Source: Areca catechu
Taxonomy: Eukaryota; Streptophyta; Magnoliopsida; Arecales; Arecaceae
Length of the DNA: 64,000 nucleotides
Assembly: GCA_021397845.1 (NCBI GenBank)
Contig: CM038039.1
Coordinates: forward strand, 175,868,526-175,932,525
Direction of reading: 5' to 3'
The notes under the pieces are model-generated. The model had not been told where the DNA came from. It did not search any database and saw only the letters and a program-made list of their open reading frames with translations. Below, piece after piece: positions 33,491-43,676 of the stretch (positions within the stretch are counted from its first letter, which is position 1; every line of letters begins with the position of its first letter). The position numbers and the translations under genes are program-made.

Positions 33491-34798
33491 TAATGTGGGC
33501 ACCAGGTTCAGGAAGAGACTTCAACCGATACAAATTTGAAAAGATTCTCTATGGTTGGATGATTGAGAGTTCGAGTCCTGTAATAAGTTTTAATTGGTGT
33601 TTATTAGTCCTGTATTTATTTCATTTTGGTAATTGAGTCCTGTATTTGTTTTAATTGGGTTCTTCATTGTAATTGAGTCAAGAAGAGTTCAGCTAAGTCC
33701 AATCTAGTTTCAGCACAACAAAGCAAAGAAGGCTAGTGGGTGCATGGACCATGGGATCACCAACATGGAAGCCACTTCATCATTCATCCTTGCCACATCA
33801 CCAAGATACCTCACCAAGGAATGTCGCCAAAGAGAAGAATGAATTTGAAATGGCCCACAAAATCTCCACAAATGCCTCCTCTCTTCATGAGACGCCCACT
33901 ATTTTCTTCCTTTATTTTGTTATTGTTTGAAATTTGAAATTGAATTTCAAATGGCTTGGTGGTCTATAAAAAAAGGGCTCCAAACCTTATTGTAATCATC
34001 ATGATGAATTAATGAAGAAAAAAAACATTTCTTGAAATTTCCCTTGCTTATTAGCTTGGTCCCTTGTGAGAAGGTGGGTGTGAGGCCTAGAGTGATCTTC
34101 CCTTCCATCTCCATACAACCATCTTAGCTTCATCCCTTACATCTTACAATCCTTACAGCCAACCCAAAGGATCCTTACTTTAGTCTACACTTAGTCTTAA
34201 TCTCCTCCATCTTCAATGACTCCAATCTACCAAGGAGTTCTTCATACAATCCGACAAGGAGTTATCAATCCAAATATGCCATAGAAGATCCTCGCTAAGA
34301 CTAGTCCAAGCTTCCCTTCTAATTTCAAAGATTCTTCCCTCCATTACCCATTTCAATCTATCCTCTAAACCCCTCTACATCTCTTTGTTGCAGGATCCCC
34401 AGGCTACCAGGTTCCAAAGAAGAAGGTCTACCATGTCAAGAGATGGATACAAGAAGCTTTCCAACCTAGAGGAATCTCCTTGTCATCCAAGAACTTCCTC
34501 TTTGAGTGTTTTTGGTTCCAAATTTTAAAATATTGATTGTCGGGTACCTCTCTCTAGATAAACTTTTAGATCTAAAATATTAAGATTAACTTAGCCCTAA
34601 TTTAAGTGGTTTTTAACAACAAAGGTCCTCCTCTTATTTACTTTGAATGGTTTTACTTCTAGTCAAGTTTAATATTTAGAATCCTATCATAGAAATTCTA
34701 CATCTTTACTTTGAATAACTGCATCTATTTACTTCATTCCTCATTTAGTCATTGTGAATTCCTTTAGGGATCCATCATTTCATTATCATCCCCCATCA
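33491..34798 (+). mobile_element. 5' LTR of element F
   Basis: Starts TAATGTGGGCACCAGG, very like the E LTR start (TGATGTGGGCACTAG), and ends CCCATCA just before a PBS. Three GAGTCCTGTA-type motifs lie at 33574-33650. The TATA stretch TATAAAAAAA is at 33965-33974. It is a relative of the E LTR but a different family. No genes. Confidence 0.75.
33965..33974 (+). promoter_or_regulatory. TATA box in F LTR
   Basis: TATAAAAAAA followed by GGGCTCC. The relative position matches the TATA elements in LTRs B and E. The downstream GATGAATTAATGAAG parallels the ATGAATGAAG block of E. Confidence 0.55.
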
Positions 34799-34801
34799 TC
34801 A

Positions 34802-34817
34802 TGGTATCAGAGCATGG
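34802..34817 (+). other. Primer-binding site of element F
   Basis: TGGTATCAGAGCATGG, three bases after the LTR end; the same sequence follows the E 5' LTR. Confidence 0.85.
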
Positions 34818-34915
34818 TAGGTTAGGGTTAGCATCTTCTTCAGTACTTGGTTTGGGTACTTCACCATGGCCGTCCGGTCATAGGAAACAAAGTAGGGCTG
34901 CAAGATCCTCACAGC
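34818..34915 (+). mobile_element. Start of F internal region
   Basis: About 100 bases of leader, with a possible ATG at 34866 that soon meets a stop. It is interrupted at 34915 by A-main and resumes for 47 bases at 49568-49614 before D3 begins. Confidence 0.6.
34911..34915 (+). other. Left target-site duplication of A-main
   Basis: ACAGC here versus ACATC at 49568-49572: one mismatch, consistent with an older insertion. Confidence 0.6.
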
Positions 34916-35685
34916 TGATGCAGGATGACTATAAGATTGCTAATCATGTAGAAAAAATAGTAAACTATTTTTTTTTATAATTTTTATAATTTAGATTTAT
35001 AGGCTAAATTCCCAAATAAAAGTAAGAACTAGCAAGAAGAATAGTAATGCATAGAATCATCATATCACAGGCAAACTCATGCAAAATAATAAATTCCAGG
35101 ACCCGAGAATTGAGAAACTCCCAGATTAGGATAGCTAATCTTCATCAAATCAGAAATTTAAAGAAGGGAAGGATGTTACCAATCAGTAATTTGAAGAACT
35201 TTTGATGAAGAAATCACAAAGCACTCTGATTGGATTCTGGATGTTGAAGTTCAGTTCCCTTGATTAGATGGCTAATTTGGATGGTTCTGGATGCAAGGAA
35301 AGCCCCCTCTGGGGAAGTAAAATATCTTGGGGATCCTGCAAAATGTCAAGGGTCAATCAAAACATCAAGTAAGAAAAGAAAAGGAAATAGGTTTAGAAGG
35401 AATCAGGTTAGGGATTAGAAGCTGGGTTGTTTGAATCTTGTTGAAGATCTTCCTGCTTGGCGAACTAAGGCACTCCTTCTTGGACGTGTGAATGCTTGGA
35501 TGGCAATGAGTTAGGGCATGGAAGGATGCTAGGGCAGCAAGGAATTCGTCCAAGCACAAAAACACCAACCAAAGAACCAAAACAAAACACCAACACAAGG
35601 TAATAACTCAAAATTTCAGCAAGATTTATTCATAAAAGAAAGATGCTTACAAGAGGAGGAGGGGTGGGGTATTTCTAGAGTTCCC
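34916..35685 (-). repeat. A-main 3' LTR, distal part
   Basis: Aligns with 47948-48760 of the 5' LTR. It contains the minus-strand promoter block (reverse complement of TATA plus CCCCACCCC) near 35655-35680, exactly where D2 inserted. Confidence 0.75.
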
Positions 35686-37140
35686 TGATGGGGGACTAAT
35701 ATGCATGCAATTCTTTTTGTATGTTTTATATGTGGAGTTGAGTGATTAATTCCCCAATTTCAGATTAAAATAAGTTGTAGGGAACTTTATATGAATTTTA
35801 GAAGATCAGCATGCAGATTAGGACCTAGAAAAGTAGAAAAGAAGGATCGCCGGGGCTGAGAAGTCTCGGTTAGGGCAAGTTCCCCTACAATAAAACTAAT
35901 GGAGGTAGAGGGGGTGTACCTGACAACGTCTATGAAGATCGCAGCAAAGGGGTCTCTCATTCCTTGACGGATGTGGCCTGAAAAATTGAGCCAATGACCC
36001 GCGGATACCTGGCCTTCTGCTCGGTGGTCCGATTAAGGCTTGGCTAGAGTCGTTGGATTCGTAGAAACTCGAGGACCTGCAAACGACCTGTCAGGGGTTA
36101 GAAAATTCATAAAGGAACAAGAAAATAAAGGAAAAATAGCAAGGGAAGGCTTCTTTTGGAGTGGGCATCCAGGGATCTGGAGGTTTTGTTGGCAGCAGGA
36201 AGATGATTGCAAACACCGGGAAGAAGAACTCTCACAAACCCCTTTATGCACATAGCAAGGTATCACACAACTCAATAGAAGAACTCAAGGTTTTAATTCA
36301 TATCAAAAAGTCCCTTCATACAAGAGGCTAGGGTTCTTTAAATAGACCCTTAACCTTGGGCTCCAAGTAAGGGCACATAAGTCTTTACATAAGAATCCTT
36401 TTCCCTCTCAAATCCTAGCTTGAAAATAAGGAAATATTAGGTAGAAAAATTCTTAAAAATTCTTTTGACTTGGCCAACACTCCAAGGATTCCTAGGGGGG
36501 CATGTTGGGCTTCTAAGAGCAGCAAGGGGCCAGCCAAAAGGGGCCCGGGTGCATGGGTTTGGGCCTCTAAAAGCTGGGGTGGCCTAGTAGCCAGGTAGCA
36601 GGAATATTCCCTGGTATCTTGCTTCTTAGGGGCTTGGGCTTGGCGCCTGGGCTTGATTTCTTTGGGCTAGGATGCAGATGGACCTCTAAAATCATGGATG
36701 CCTTGGTCTATGAGTATATTTTGGCATCTGGAAGGAAATCTGGGCATCTGGAGGGCATCTACATGGAATCAGGGTTTCTGATTTTCCTCCTGGGGTCTTC
36801 AAATCTTCAAGATGGGTTGGACTTGGGCTAAACTTCCATGTCTTCAATCTGGTTGGACGTGGTCTTCACTTGTATGATATAGTCTTGAGTCTTCAGTATG
36901 CTTGGACAGGGCTCAAAAAATAAAATTAGCTCAACATGAGCTGACTAGCATTGGACTGAACTAGCTCAACATAAGCTGACTAGTACAGAACTGAAATAAC
37001 AACTCAAAATACTCAAATAACAACTAAAATGGACTCAGATGAGCTAAGCCCTTATTACAGATCGACTCATAAGTTATTGATCAATTTACAGAGGGTTGAA
37101 AAGCCTCTGTCTTATTCTGGTGCCTCCGGTTTCCCCACCA
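35686..37140 (-). repeat. 3' LTR of D2
   Basis: 1455 bases. On the minus strand it starts TGGTGGGGAAACC and ends TAGTCCCCCATCA. A TATTTAAA promoter candidate lies at 36344-36337. The block at about 36470-36790 is shared with family A LTRs but not with other D LTRs. Confidence 0.85.
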
Positions 37141-37400
37141 ATTCTCTCGAGGTGGGAGGAACTCGACCCTGTTGAGTGAAGATCAGACTGGCTCACATAT
37201 CTCTCGAGAAGGTCTGGGTTGAGGCGTTGCAAGTCCTCTCAAGAAATTTATGAATCCTCCGACTCTGGCCGGCCTTGCCATCGGACCAGGAAGCGTTGAT
37301 AGTCATGGCCCTGTGTCGTGATGGCTTGATCATCCAGGATACGCTCGATCTGTTCTCCTCTCTCAGGCCAAATTTGTTTGTGGACACTCTAGGTTAGGGT
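37141..37400 (-). pseudogene. D2 integrase tail and chromodomain relic
   Basis: Minus-strand sequence upstream of the polypurine tract encodes, in shifted frames, the chromodomain found intact in E: a glutamate/isoleucine ERILDD-like start, a VRWQG-like centre and SREDLQRLNPDLL-like end, then SHLERI across the polypurine tract. Continuing to about 37640 is the integrase GPY/F-type region (RPKRSFMLVEPDLLKC in one frame). Several frameshifts. Chromodomains steer chromovirus insertion to particular chromatin; here it is only a remnant. Confidence 0.6.
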
Positions 37401-37639
37401 CACTCACAATGAAAAGGAATAGGTCCAAAGGCCTCACTAGGTATCGTTGCCGGTTCCCTGTACTCAACCAGGTCTATAATATTGAAGGTAGAACTAATGC
37501 CCAAATCCGAAGGCAATTCTAACACATAGGCATTTGATCCAACCTTCTTTAACACTTTAAAAGGTCTGGCTCTACGAGCATGAAGCTTCTTTTAGGCCTA
37601 TGTCTAACCAAGATAAAATCCACTATATGAAATTCTTTG

Positions 37640-38740
37640 ATCCATCTTCGGGAATTAGCCAGTTTGTTTAAAATTAATGTAGGTGGTGAACATGCTGGGC
37701 ACATGCAGACTCCTAACGAATGATTCAAAGGACTCATACTAACACATAACAGACTTGACTATGCATTCCTATAGAAGAAAATTTTATTGAACTCTTTAGA
37801 CCTAAACCTAAGAGAATATAGGTTCTCTAGGATTGATCCTAGCTTGACATGAACATGAAAATATATAGTGAACTCCTAGCAAATTTCAAATAGTATGCCA
37901 GAAGTAAGATGCAAACCTAACATGCGTGATGAATGCATGCAGTATGCTAATCTCAGTTAAATGCAATCTAATAATCCTAGAAATGCTGGAGGTGTCAGGA
38001 AAGGGCATAAAATAGGAAGTGAGTTCAGAATTAGTTTGGTAAGGTAGAGAAAAAGGTTCATGGTTAGTTGGATAAAGTTGGATAAAAGACGGGGTGTCAG
38101 GAACTAATCCTATACTAATGAGGTTAACCTTACGGGGTTGCGTTATATTTATGGGATTTGTATAATGGAAGGATGAGTTATTAATCTCAGTGAAGAGGTC
38201 CTTAATGGGAACTATAGGAGGAGGCTCATCTTGAAGGTATAGATTCAAAGAGATCAGGTCCTTAATAAATTCTTCAGGTTCTTGTATTTTAGGACAAGAC
38301 TCTATAATTTGGCTCTCCTCTATGGTTTCCTCAGGTAAGGCTCTAGTAGCAGTACCTAGGTTCTCTTCCTCTATTTGTTCTTCCACTATAGCTTTAGGTA
38401 AGATGTGGTTAAGGTCAACTACCTTTAGGTTGGCTTCTTCCTGGGTATCTATTGGGTCAGCTAATTCTATGTCATCTAAAGGTGTCTCCTCTTCTCCCTC
38501 ATACTCATCCACTAAGTTTGCATCAGCTTCATACACTTCCGCGTTAATGTAAGCCTTGTCAATCTCAGGAAGGGTTGGAGAAGGTCGGCTAGCGGGAAAT
38601 TGGTTAGGTTCTGTTCTCTGATTATGGGTACTACTCCTAGTAGGTTCAGGTTGCCTAAGGGGTAGTGGCTCACTACTGGGCTCATATTTAGGGATACTAA
38701 TTTTATGGGGTTCAAGTTAACTAGGGGAAGCATGACTAGT
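37640..38740 (-). pseudogene. D2 acidic linker region
   Basis: A frame of 216 codons (38536-37886) begins YEADANLVDEYEGEEETPLDD, matching the acidic region after the zinc knuckle in E (EVYEAGDCLADEYEGDEEN). It continues as unique, acidic, Pro/Ser-containing sequence (IVEEQIEEENLGTATRALPEE, PPPIVPIKDLFTEINNS). The partner copy at 63341-64000 in D4 keeps the same layout, so the segment belongs to the family. I cannot assign a domain. Upstream (38733-38512) the frame is shifted. Confidence 0.55.
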
Positions 38741-38889
38741 ACTAGGCTGATACTTAGGGGTTATGGATTCTCTAGGCTCTTAGGACAAGGGTGCAGATCT
38801 ATGGGTCATGGGATTATAAGATCTGGGGTCATAGGATTTTGGGTCAGCTCTATGATCAGGTTCTAAGGATGGATCATGGTATGGGGTCC

Positions 38890-39220
38890 TCCTAAGGTTG
38901 GGCTCTCTATATGGGTCAGGTCAGAATTCTGGGTTCTCCTAGGGTTGGACTCCCTATATGGGTCAGAATATTGGGTTCTCCTATGGTTGGACTCCCTATA
39001 TGGGTCAGAATATTGGGTGTTGGGTCTACTAGGCTCATAGGGTGTGGGTGCATAGGATCTATGATCATGGGATCTAGAGTCATAGGATCTAGGTTCATAG
39101 GTTATGGATTCATAGGTTCTAGGTTCATAGGATTTGGAGTCATAAGATCTATAGGTTGTGGGTATACTAGGCTTATAGGGAGAGGATAAATAGGATCTAT
39201 CTTCCTGGTCTATAAAATCT
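38890..39220. repeat. Short tandem repeats in D2
   Basis: Two and a half copies of a roughly 40-45-base unit (TATGGGTCAGAATATTGGGT core, 38920-39020), then degenerate GGATCTAGGTTCATA repeats (39050-39150). On the minus strand they would encode repeated DPM/SPT-type peptides, but no long frame is open. Confidence 0.65.
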
Positions 39221-39273
39221 TGATTGGGTCTTCTAGGACTAACCTTAGGGATTAGGTCATGACGATGGCCTCT

Positions 39274-39669
39274 TCAAGTTTCAACCTCAAGATATGGATC
39301 AGGGTTTGGGGTCCTCCTAGGCTCAGGATTGTAGTATGGGTCAGGTTGAGGGGCTCTCCTAGGTTCGACCTCTTGGTATGGGTCAGGGTCTGGGGTCCTC
39401 CTAGGCTGAGGGTTATAGTATGGGTTAGGATGAGGGGCTCTCTTAGGTTCAACCTCAGGGTATGGATTAGGGTTTGTGGTCCTCCTAGGTTGAGGAGAAT
39501 TAGGATCTGGCTCAGACTGTGACCCATGGGTTTTTCCTGGGGTCCCTACCCGGACTTCTAACTGATCAAACCTGCTGGCAAGATGGTCAATTCTATCATT
39601 GGTTCGAATTCCAGACTGAGTTAACTGGGTCATCTGGGTAGTAATCTGGGTAGTTATCTGGGTAGCCAT
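39274..39669 (-). pseudogene. D2 gag-like N-terminus with PNPDPY repeats
   Basis: 131 codons on the minus strand. The N-terminus (QMTQLTQSGIRTNDRIDHLASRFDQLE) matches the coiled coil at the start of E gag (MIERLERLDARFDQFEERME). It is followed by five units of about 14 residues, alternating RRTPDPDPYQEVEP and RRAPQPDPYYNPEP types, so the DNA is a 42-base tandem array with an 84-base higher-order unit. The capsid-like core and zinc knuckle of gag are missing. The true ATG may lie upstream near 39732. The product could bind through its coiled coil to the partner Gag, but that is inference. Confidence 0.6.
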
Positions 39670-39734
39670 CTAGGCCATTTGATCAACTAGGGCTTTTATT
39701 TGGGCTTGTAAATTTTCCATGGGTTCAGACATTT

Positions 39735-40640
39735 GTGAAGCAGGTAAGTGATATGAAACTCCTGATCTAGTGCTCATGCCAGACTCGATCAGATCGACTA
39801 CAGCTGACTAGACCTAGAGTCCAAACTAAGGGCTCAATCAGGGTGGCAAACTAACCTATAGTAATCCTGTACTCAGCCAGGCAGGTGTAAGGGGAGTGTT
39901 AGGTCCCTAATTACCAATTCTAGACACCAATCAGAGATTGGCCAGGTAGGCGGACCAGCACACAAGCCCTTCGGGATTGAATCCCTAAACCACCATTCTA
40001 GACACCAAGCACAAGGCACACATAGGTTTGCTTGACATAGTGATCTAACACTAGCCCGGACTCGACCAGTTGGTATCCCTAGCCTACTAGGGCAAATTAA
40101 GTCTAGTTAATTTTAGGTTAAGGCTTGGGACCGAATGCAAGGGATGTAGTTTTGGGCTAAGGAGAGGTGATCAAATCCTCCCCCCATCTGATATAGCAAG
40201 AGTACCCTTAAAAGAAAATTATGCAATGTTGGCAGGCAGATGAGGATGCAAATTAGGGTTTAAATATTTTTTTTTGGTATTTTTTTGGAGAATATGTAAT
40301 TTTTTTAATTTTTTTTGGTATTTTTTTAAATATAAGAAAACTTGAAAATCATGGCCTAATATGCTGGAAATATACTAAAATTAAAAGATATGCAAAAGAT
40401 GCTAAACAAAACCCTAAAACTTCCAAACTTGTCTTGCTGAAAAAACATAGCCAAAAATTTGTAGGCTGTATTTCGGTTTGCAGAAAATTCACAAGCCATA
40501 ATAAAATATGAAAAAATCATTAAAAATACTTAGAATTATGATAAATCCAGGAAAATAAATTTTAGAATTTTTGGAGTTTTTATAAGGAAGAAATAATTAA
40601 AATAACATAGCATATACGCACTGAAAAATTGCAAAAAATA
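39735..40640 (-). other. 5' leader of D2
   Basis: Non-coding on both strands, AT-rich toward 40260-40620 with long T and A runs. It lies between the PBS and the gag-like ORF and includes a GCTCCAAACTAAGG/TAGACACCAA repeat block (39820-40010) that is also present in the leaders of E and A-main, where it appears as TGGCCAGGTAGG. Confidence 0.5.
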
Positions 40641-40652
40641 AGCCCTAATCTA

Positions 40653-40665
40653 AGCTCTAATACCA
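40653..40665 (-). other. Primer-binding site of D2
   Basis: The minus strand reads TGGTATTAGAGCT, an initiator-Met tRNA match with one C-to-T change, two bases inside the 5' LTR. Confidence 0.75.
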
Positions 40666-40667
40666 AA

Positions 40668-42106
40668 TGATGGGGGACTAATATGCATGCAATTCTTTTT
40701 GTATGTTTTATATGTGGGGTTGAGTGATTAATTCCCGAATTTTAGATTAAAATAAGTTGTAGGAAACTTTATATGAATTTTAGAAGATCAGCATGCAGAT
40801 TAGGACCTAGAAAAGTAGAAAAGAAGGATCGCCGGGGCTGAGAAGCCTCGGTTAGGGCAAGTTCTCCTACAATAAAACTAATGGAGGTAGAGGGGGTGTA
40901 CCTGACAATGTCTGTGAAGATCGTAGCAAAGGGGTCTCTCGTTCATCGATGGATGCGTCCTGGAAAATCAAGCCTATGACCCGTTGATACCCGGCTTTCT
41001 GTTAGGTGGTCCGATTGAGGCTTGGCTGGAGTCATTGGATTCGTAGGAACTCGGGGACCTGCAAACGACCTGTCAGGGGTTAGAAAATTTACAAAGGAAA
41101 AACAGCAAGGGAAGGCTTCTTTTGGAGTGGGCATCCAGGGATCTGGATGGTTTGTTGGCAGCAGGAAGATGATTGCAAACACCGGGAAGAAGAATTCTCA
41201 CAAACCCCTTTATGCACACAGCAGGGTATCACAAAACTCAATAGCAGAACTCAAGGTTTTAATTCATATCAAAAAATCCCTTCATACAAGAGGCTAGGGT
41301 CCTTTAAATAGACCCTTAACCTTGGGCTCCAAGTAAGGGCACATAAGTCTTTACATAAGAATCCTTTTCCCTCTCAAACCCTAGCTAGAAAATAAGGAAA
41401 CATTAGGTAGAAAAATTCCTAAAAATTCTCTTGACTTGGCCAACACTCCAAGGATGCCTAGGGGACGTGTTGGGCTTCTAAGAGCAGCAAGGGGCTTGCC
41501 CAAAGGGGCCCGGGTGCATGGGTTTGGGCCTCTGGAAGCTGGGATGGCCTGGTAGCCAGGTAGCAGGAATATTCCGTGGTATCTTGCTTTTTAGGGGCTT
41601 GAGCTTGGCGTTTGGGCTTGATTTCTTTGGGCTAGGATGCAGATGGACCTCTAAAATCATGGATGCCTTGGTCTATGAGTATATTTTGGCATCTGGAAGG
41701 AAATCTGGGCATCTAGAGGGCATCTGCAAGGAAATCAGGGTTTCTGATTTTTCTCCTGGGGTCTTCAAATCTTCAAGCTGGGTTGGACTTGGGCTAAACT
41801 TTCATATCTTCAATCTGGTTGGACTTCGTCTTCACTTGTTTGATATAGTCTTGAGTCTTCAGTATGCTTGAACAGGACTCAAAAAATAAAATTAGCTCAA
41901 CATGAGCTGACTAGCATTGGATTGAACTAGCTCAACATGAGCTGACTAGTACAGAACTGAAATAATAACTCAAAATACTCAAATAACAACTAAAATGGAC
42001 TCAGATGAGCTAAGCCCTTATTACAGATGGACTCATAAATTATTGATCAATTTATAGAGGGTTGAAAAGCCTTTGTCTTATTCTGGTGCCTCCAGTGTCC
42101 CCACCA
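40668..42106 (-). repeat. 5' LTR of D2
   Basis: 1439 bases; pairs with 35686-37140 with few differences and small deletions. It starts TGGTGGGGACACTGG on the minus strand at 42106. Confidence 0.85.
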
Positions 42107-42475
42107 TTCCCATACCCACACTAACCATGGTTACACTTGGATTACAAGTCCTCTTCAAAATTAGAATATAAGTTCTTTCCTAGCTAGGTTTGAATTACAA
42201 AGTTAAAAAGGATTAGAAATCCCAACTAGGTTAGGAATAAACTTGGTCTTCTCCTTCTTCTCTTCAACTTGGACTTGGTCAAACTGTTTGGACATGGTCA
42301 ACACTTCAAGGATGCCTATGGAGGTGTGTTGGGCCTTTAGGAGCAGCAAGGGGCCGGCCCAAAGTGGCTTAGGTGCATGGGTTTGGGCCTCTGGAAGCTG
42401 TGGTGGCTTGGTAGCCTGGTAGCAGGAATATTCCTTGGAATCTTGCTTCTTAAGGGCTTGGACATGGCTCAAGGA
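42107..42475 (-). repeat. A-main 3' LTR, middle part
   Basis: Continues family A LTR text after the TTCCC duplication (matches 48760-49110). It stops abruptly near 42475 at CTTGGACATGGCTC, where integrase-tail sequence begins. The LTR start, polypurine tract and the end of pol are deleted. Confidence 0.7.
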
Positions 42476-42900
42476 GGGTCTGGGTTGAGGCGCTGCAGAT
42501 CCGCACTAGCGTTCCACAAGTCCTCGGATTCTGGCTGACCTTGCCACCAGACCATATATCGCTGACAGTCTCTATCGTGGGTATTCATAGGTTGATCAAC
42601 CAGAGCTCTCTCAATCATTTCCTCACCATAAGGCCAAATTATATGTGGTTGCTCTGGGATCGGTTCTCTCTCAAAGAATGAGAGTGGCTCAAGGTGCTCG
42701 CTGGGTATCACTGCTGGCTTCCTAGACTTTATAAAGTCTGAGATGATGAAAGTAGAGCTAATACCTAAATCAGGTGATATCTCAGGCGCATAGGCATTGG
42801 ATCCACTACTATTTATTATTTTGGATGGGCCAGCTTCGCGAGCAGAGAATTCTTTGACAGTCTCATATGCCTCTACATAAAAATCTTTATCTTTCTTTTA
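42476..42900 (-). pseudogene. A-main integrase tail and chromodomain relic
   Basis: The minus-strand frame 42711-42469 reads IPSEHLEPLSFFEREPIPEQ, then a chromodomain: EEMIERALVDQPMNTHDRDC, YMVWWQGQPESEDLWNASAD and LQRLNPDPP. The Trp in YMVWWQG replaces the usual Arg. Upstream, 42850-42715 keeps the GPY/F-like segment in another frame. There is no integrase core: the next recognisable sequence upstream is the acidic linker at 43317, the same deletion type as in H and D2. Confidence 0.7.
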
Positions 42901-42969
42901 GGAATTAGCCAAGTTATTATTTAGTTCATTAATTATGTTCAGCTCTTGACTAATTTCATGATGCATATG

Positions 42970-43676
42970 CTATGTAGAGGCTAGTGTAGGTACAGGCATA
43001 CAGATTGAGTCTATGGACTCATATTCAGATGTTGTTCCATTATATACACCTATTTCTTTTGGTTGTTCTTTAGGGATTTGATCATGGGCTTCCTCTTTGA
43101 ACAACTCTTGTAAATTATTTGTTTCATCCATAAAGTTTGATCCTAGCTTGATTACTTCTTCAATTATTAAAGTGGGTTCATGATCAATTCTCATGAATTT
43201 CTTAGTGGGTTCAGAAGGGTCTATTTCTAATTCTTTAGCCTTAATCAGATTAACTCCTGGTTTTGCTCTAAGGCTACTAGAACTTGTTGAACTCCTAGGC
43301 TGAGTTGGGTAAATCACAAATCTTTTCCCATGGTGATAAAAGGAATGGTATTGGTTCGACCAGATAGGGCAGCTTCATGATCATATAGCCATGGTCGACT
43401 TAGAATGACACTACTAACCTTCATGGGAAGGACATCACACCAAATCTCTTCTTCATACGATTGCAATTTAATTAAGATTTGGCACCTAGACTTGATTGGC
43501 ATAGAGGTAGAATCTAACCATGATACTTTATAGGGGTCAGGATGTGGAACTAGGGTCAAGCCTAAAGATTTAGCTGTCTTAGTAGCAATGGCATTGACAC
43601 AACTTCCACTATCAATTATAATCTTACATACTCTATTTCCATACTTAACAAAAGTCTGTAGGATGATAGTCCTTTG
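42970..43676 (-). pseudogene. A-main linker and protease relic
   Basis: Two overlapping frames. 43559-43314 reads TLVPHPDPYKVSWLDSTSMPIKSRCQILIKLQSYEEEIWCDVLPMKVSSVILSRPWLYDHEAA, matching the C-terminal half of E's protease. Just upstream (43660-43560) FVKYGNRVCKIIIDSGSCVNAIA carries an intact DSG active site. 43317-42970 reads YPTQPRSSTSSSSLRAKPGVNLIKAKE followed by an acidic stretch. One frameshift near 43315 breaks it. Confidence 0.7.

Larger units (their letters stand above)
35686..42106 (-). mobile_element. D2: complete non-autonomous gypsy-type element
   Basis: 6421-base minus-strand element with perfect TSD TTCCC (35681-35685, 42107-42111), 3' LTR 35686-37140, 5' LTR 40668-42106 and an internal region of 3.5 kb. 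On the minus strand: PBS (40665-40653), gag-like N-terminus with proline repeats, acidic linker, integrase tail and chromodomain relic, polypurine tract (37157-37141). There is no zinc knuckle, protease, RT or integrase core. The LTRs are nearly identical by eye, so insertion is fairly recent. It must have been mobilised in trans. Confidence 0.85.

Noticed and set aside
39259..39522. Plus-strand VRVWGPPRLR repeat protein
   Set aside because: It is the antisense reading of the D2 PNPDPY repeat array, which continues a gag-like coiled coil on the minus strand.
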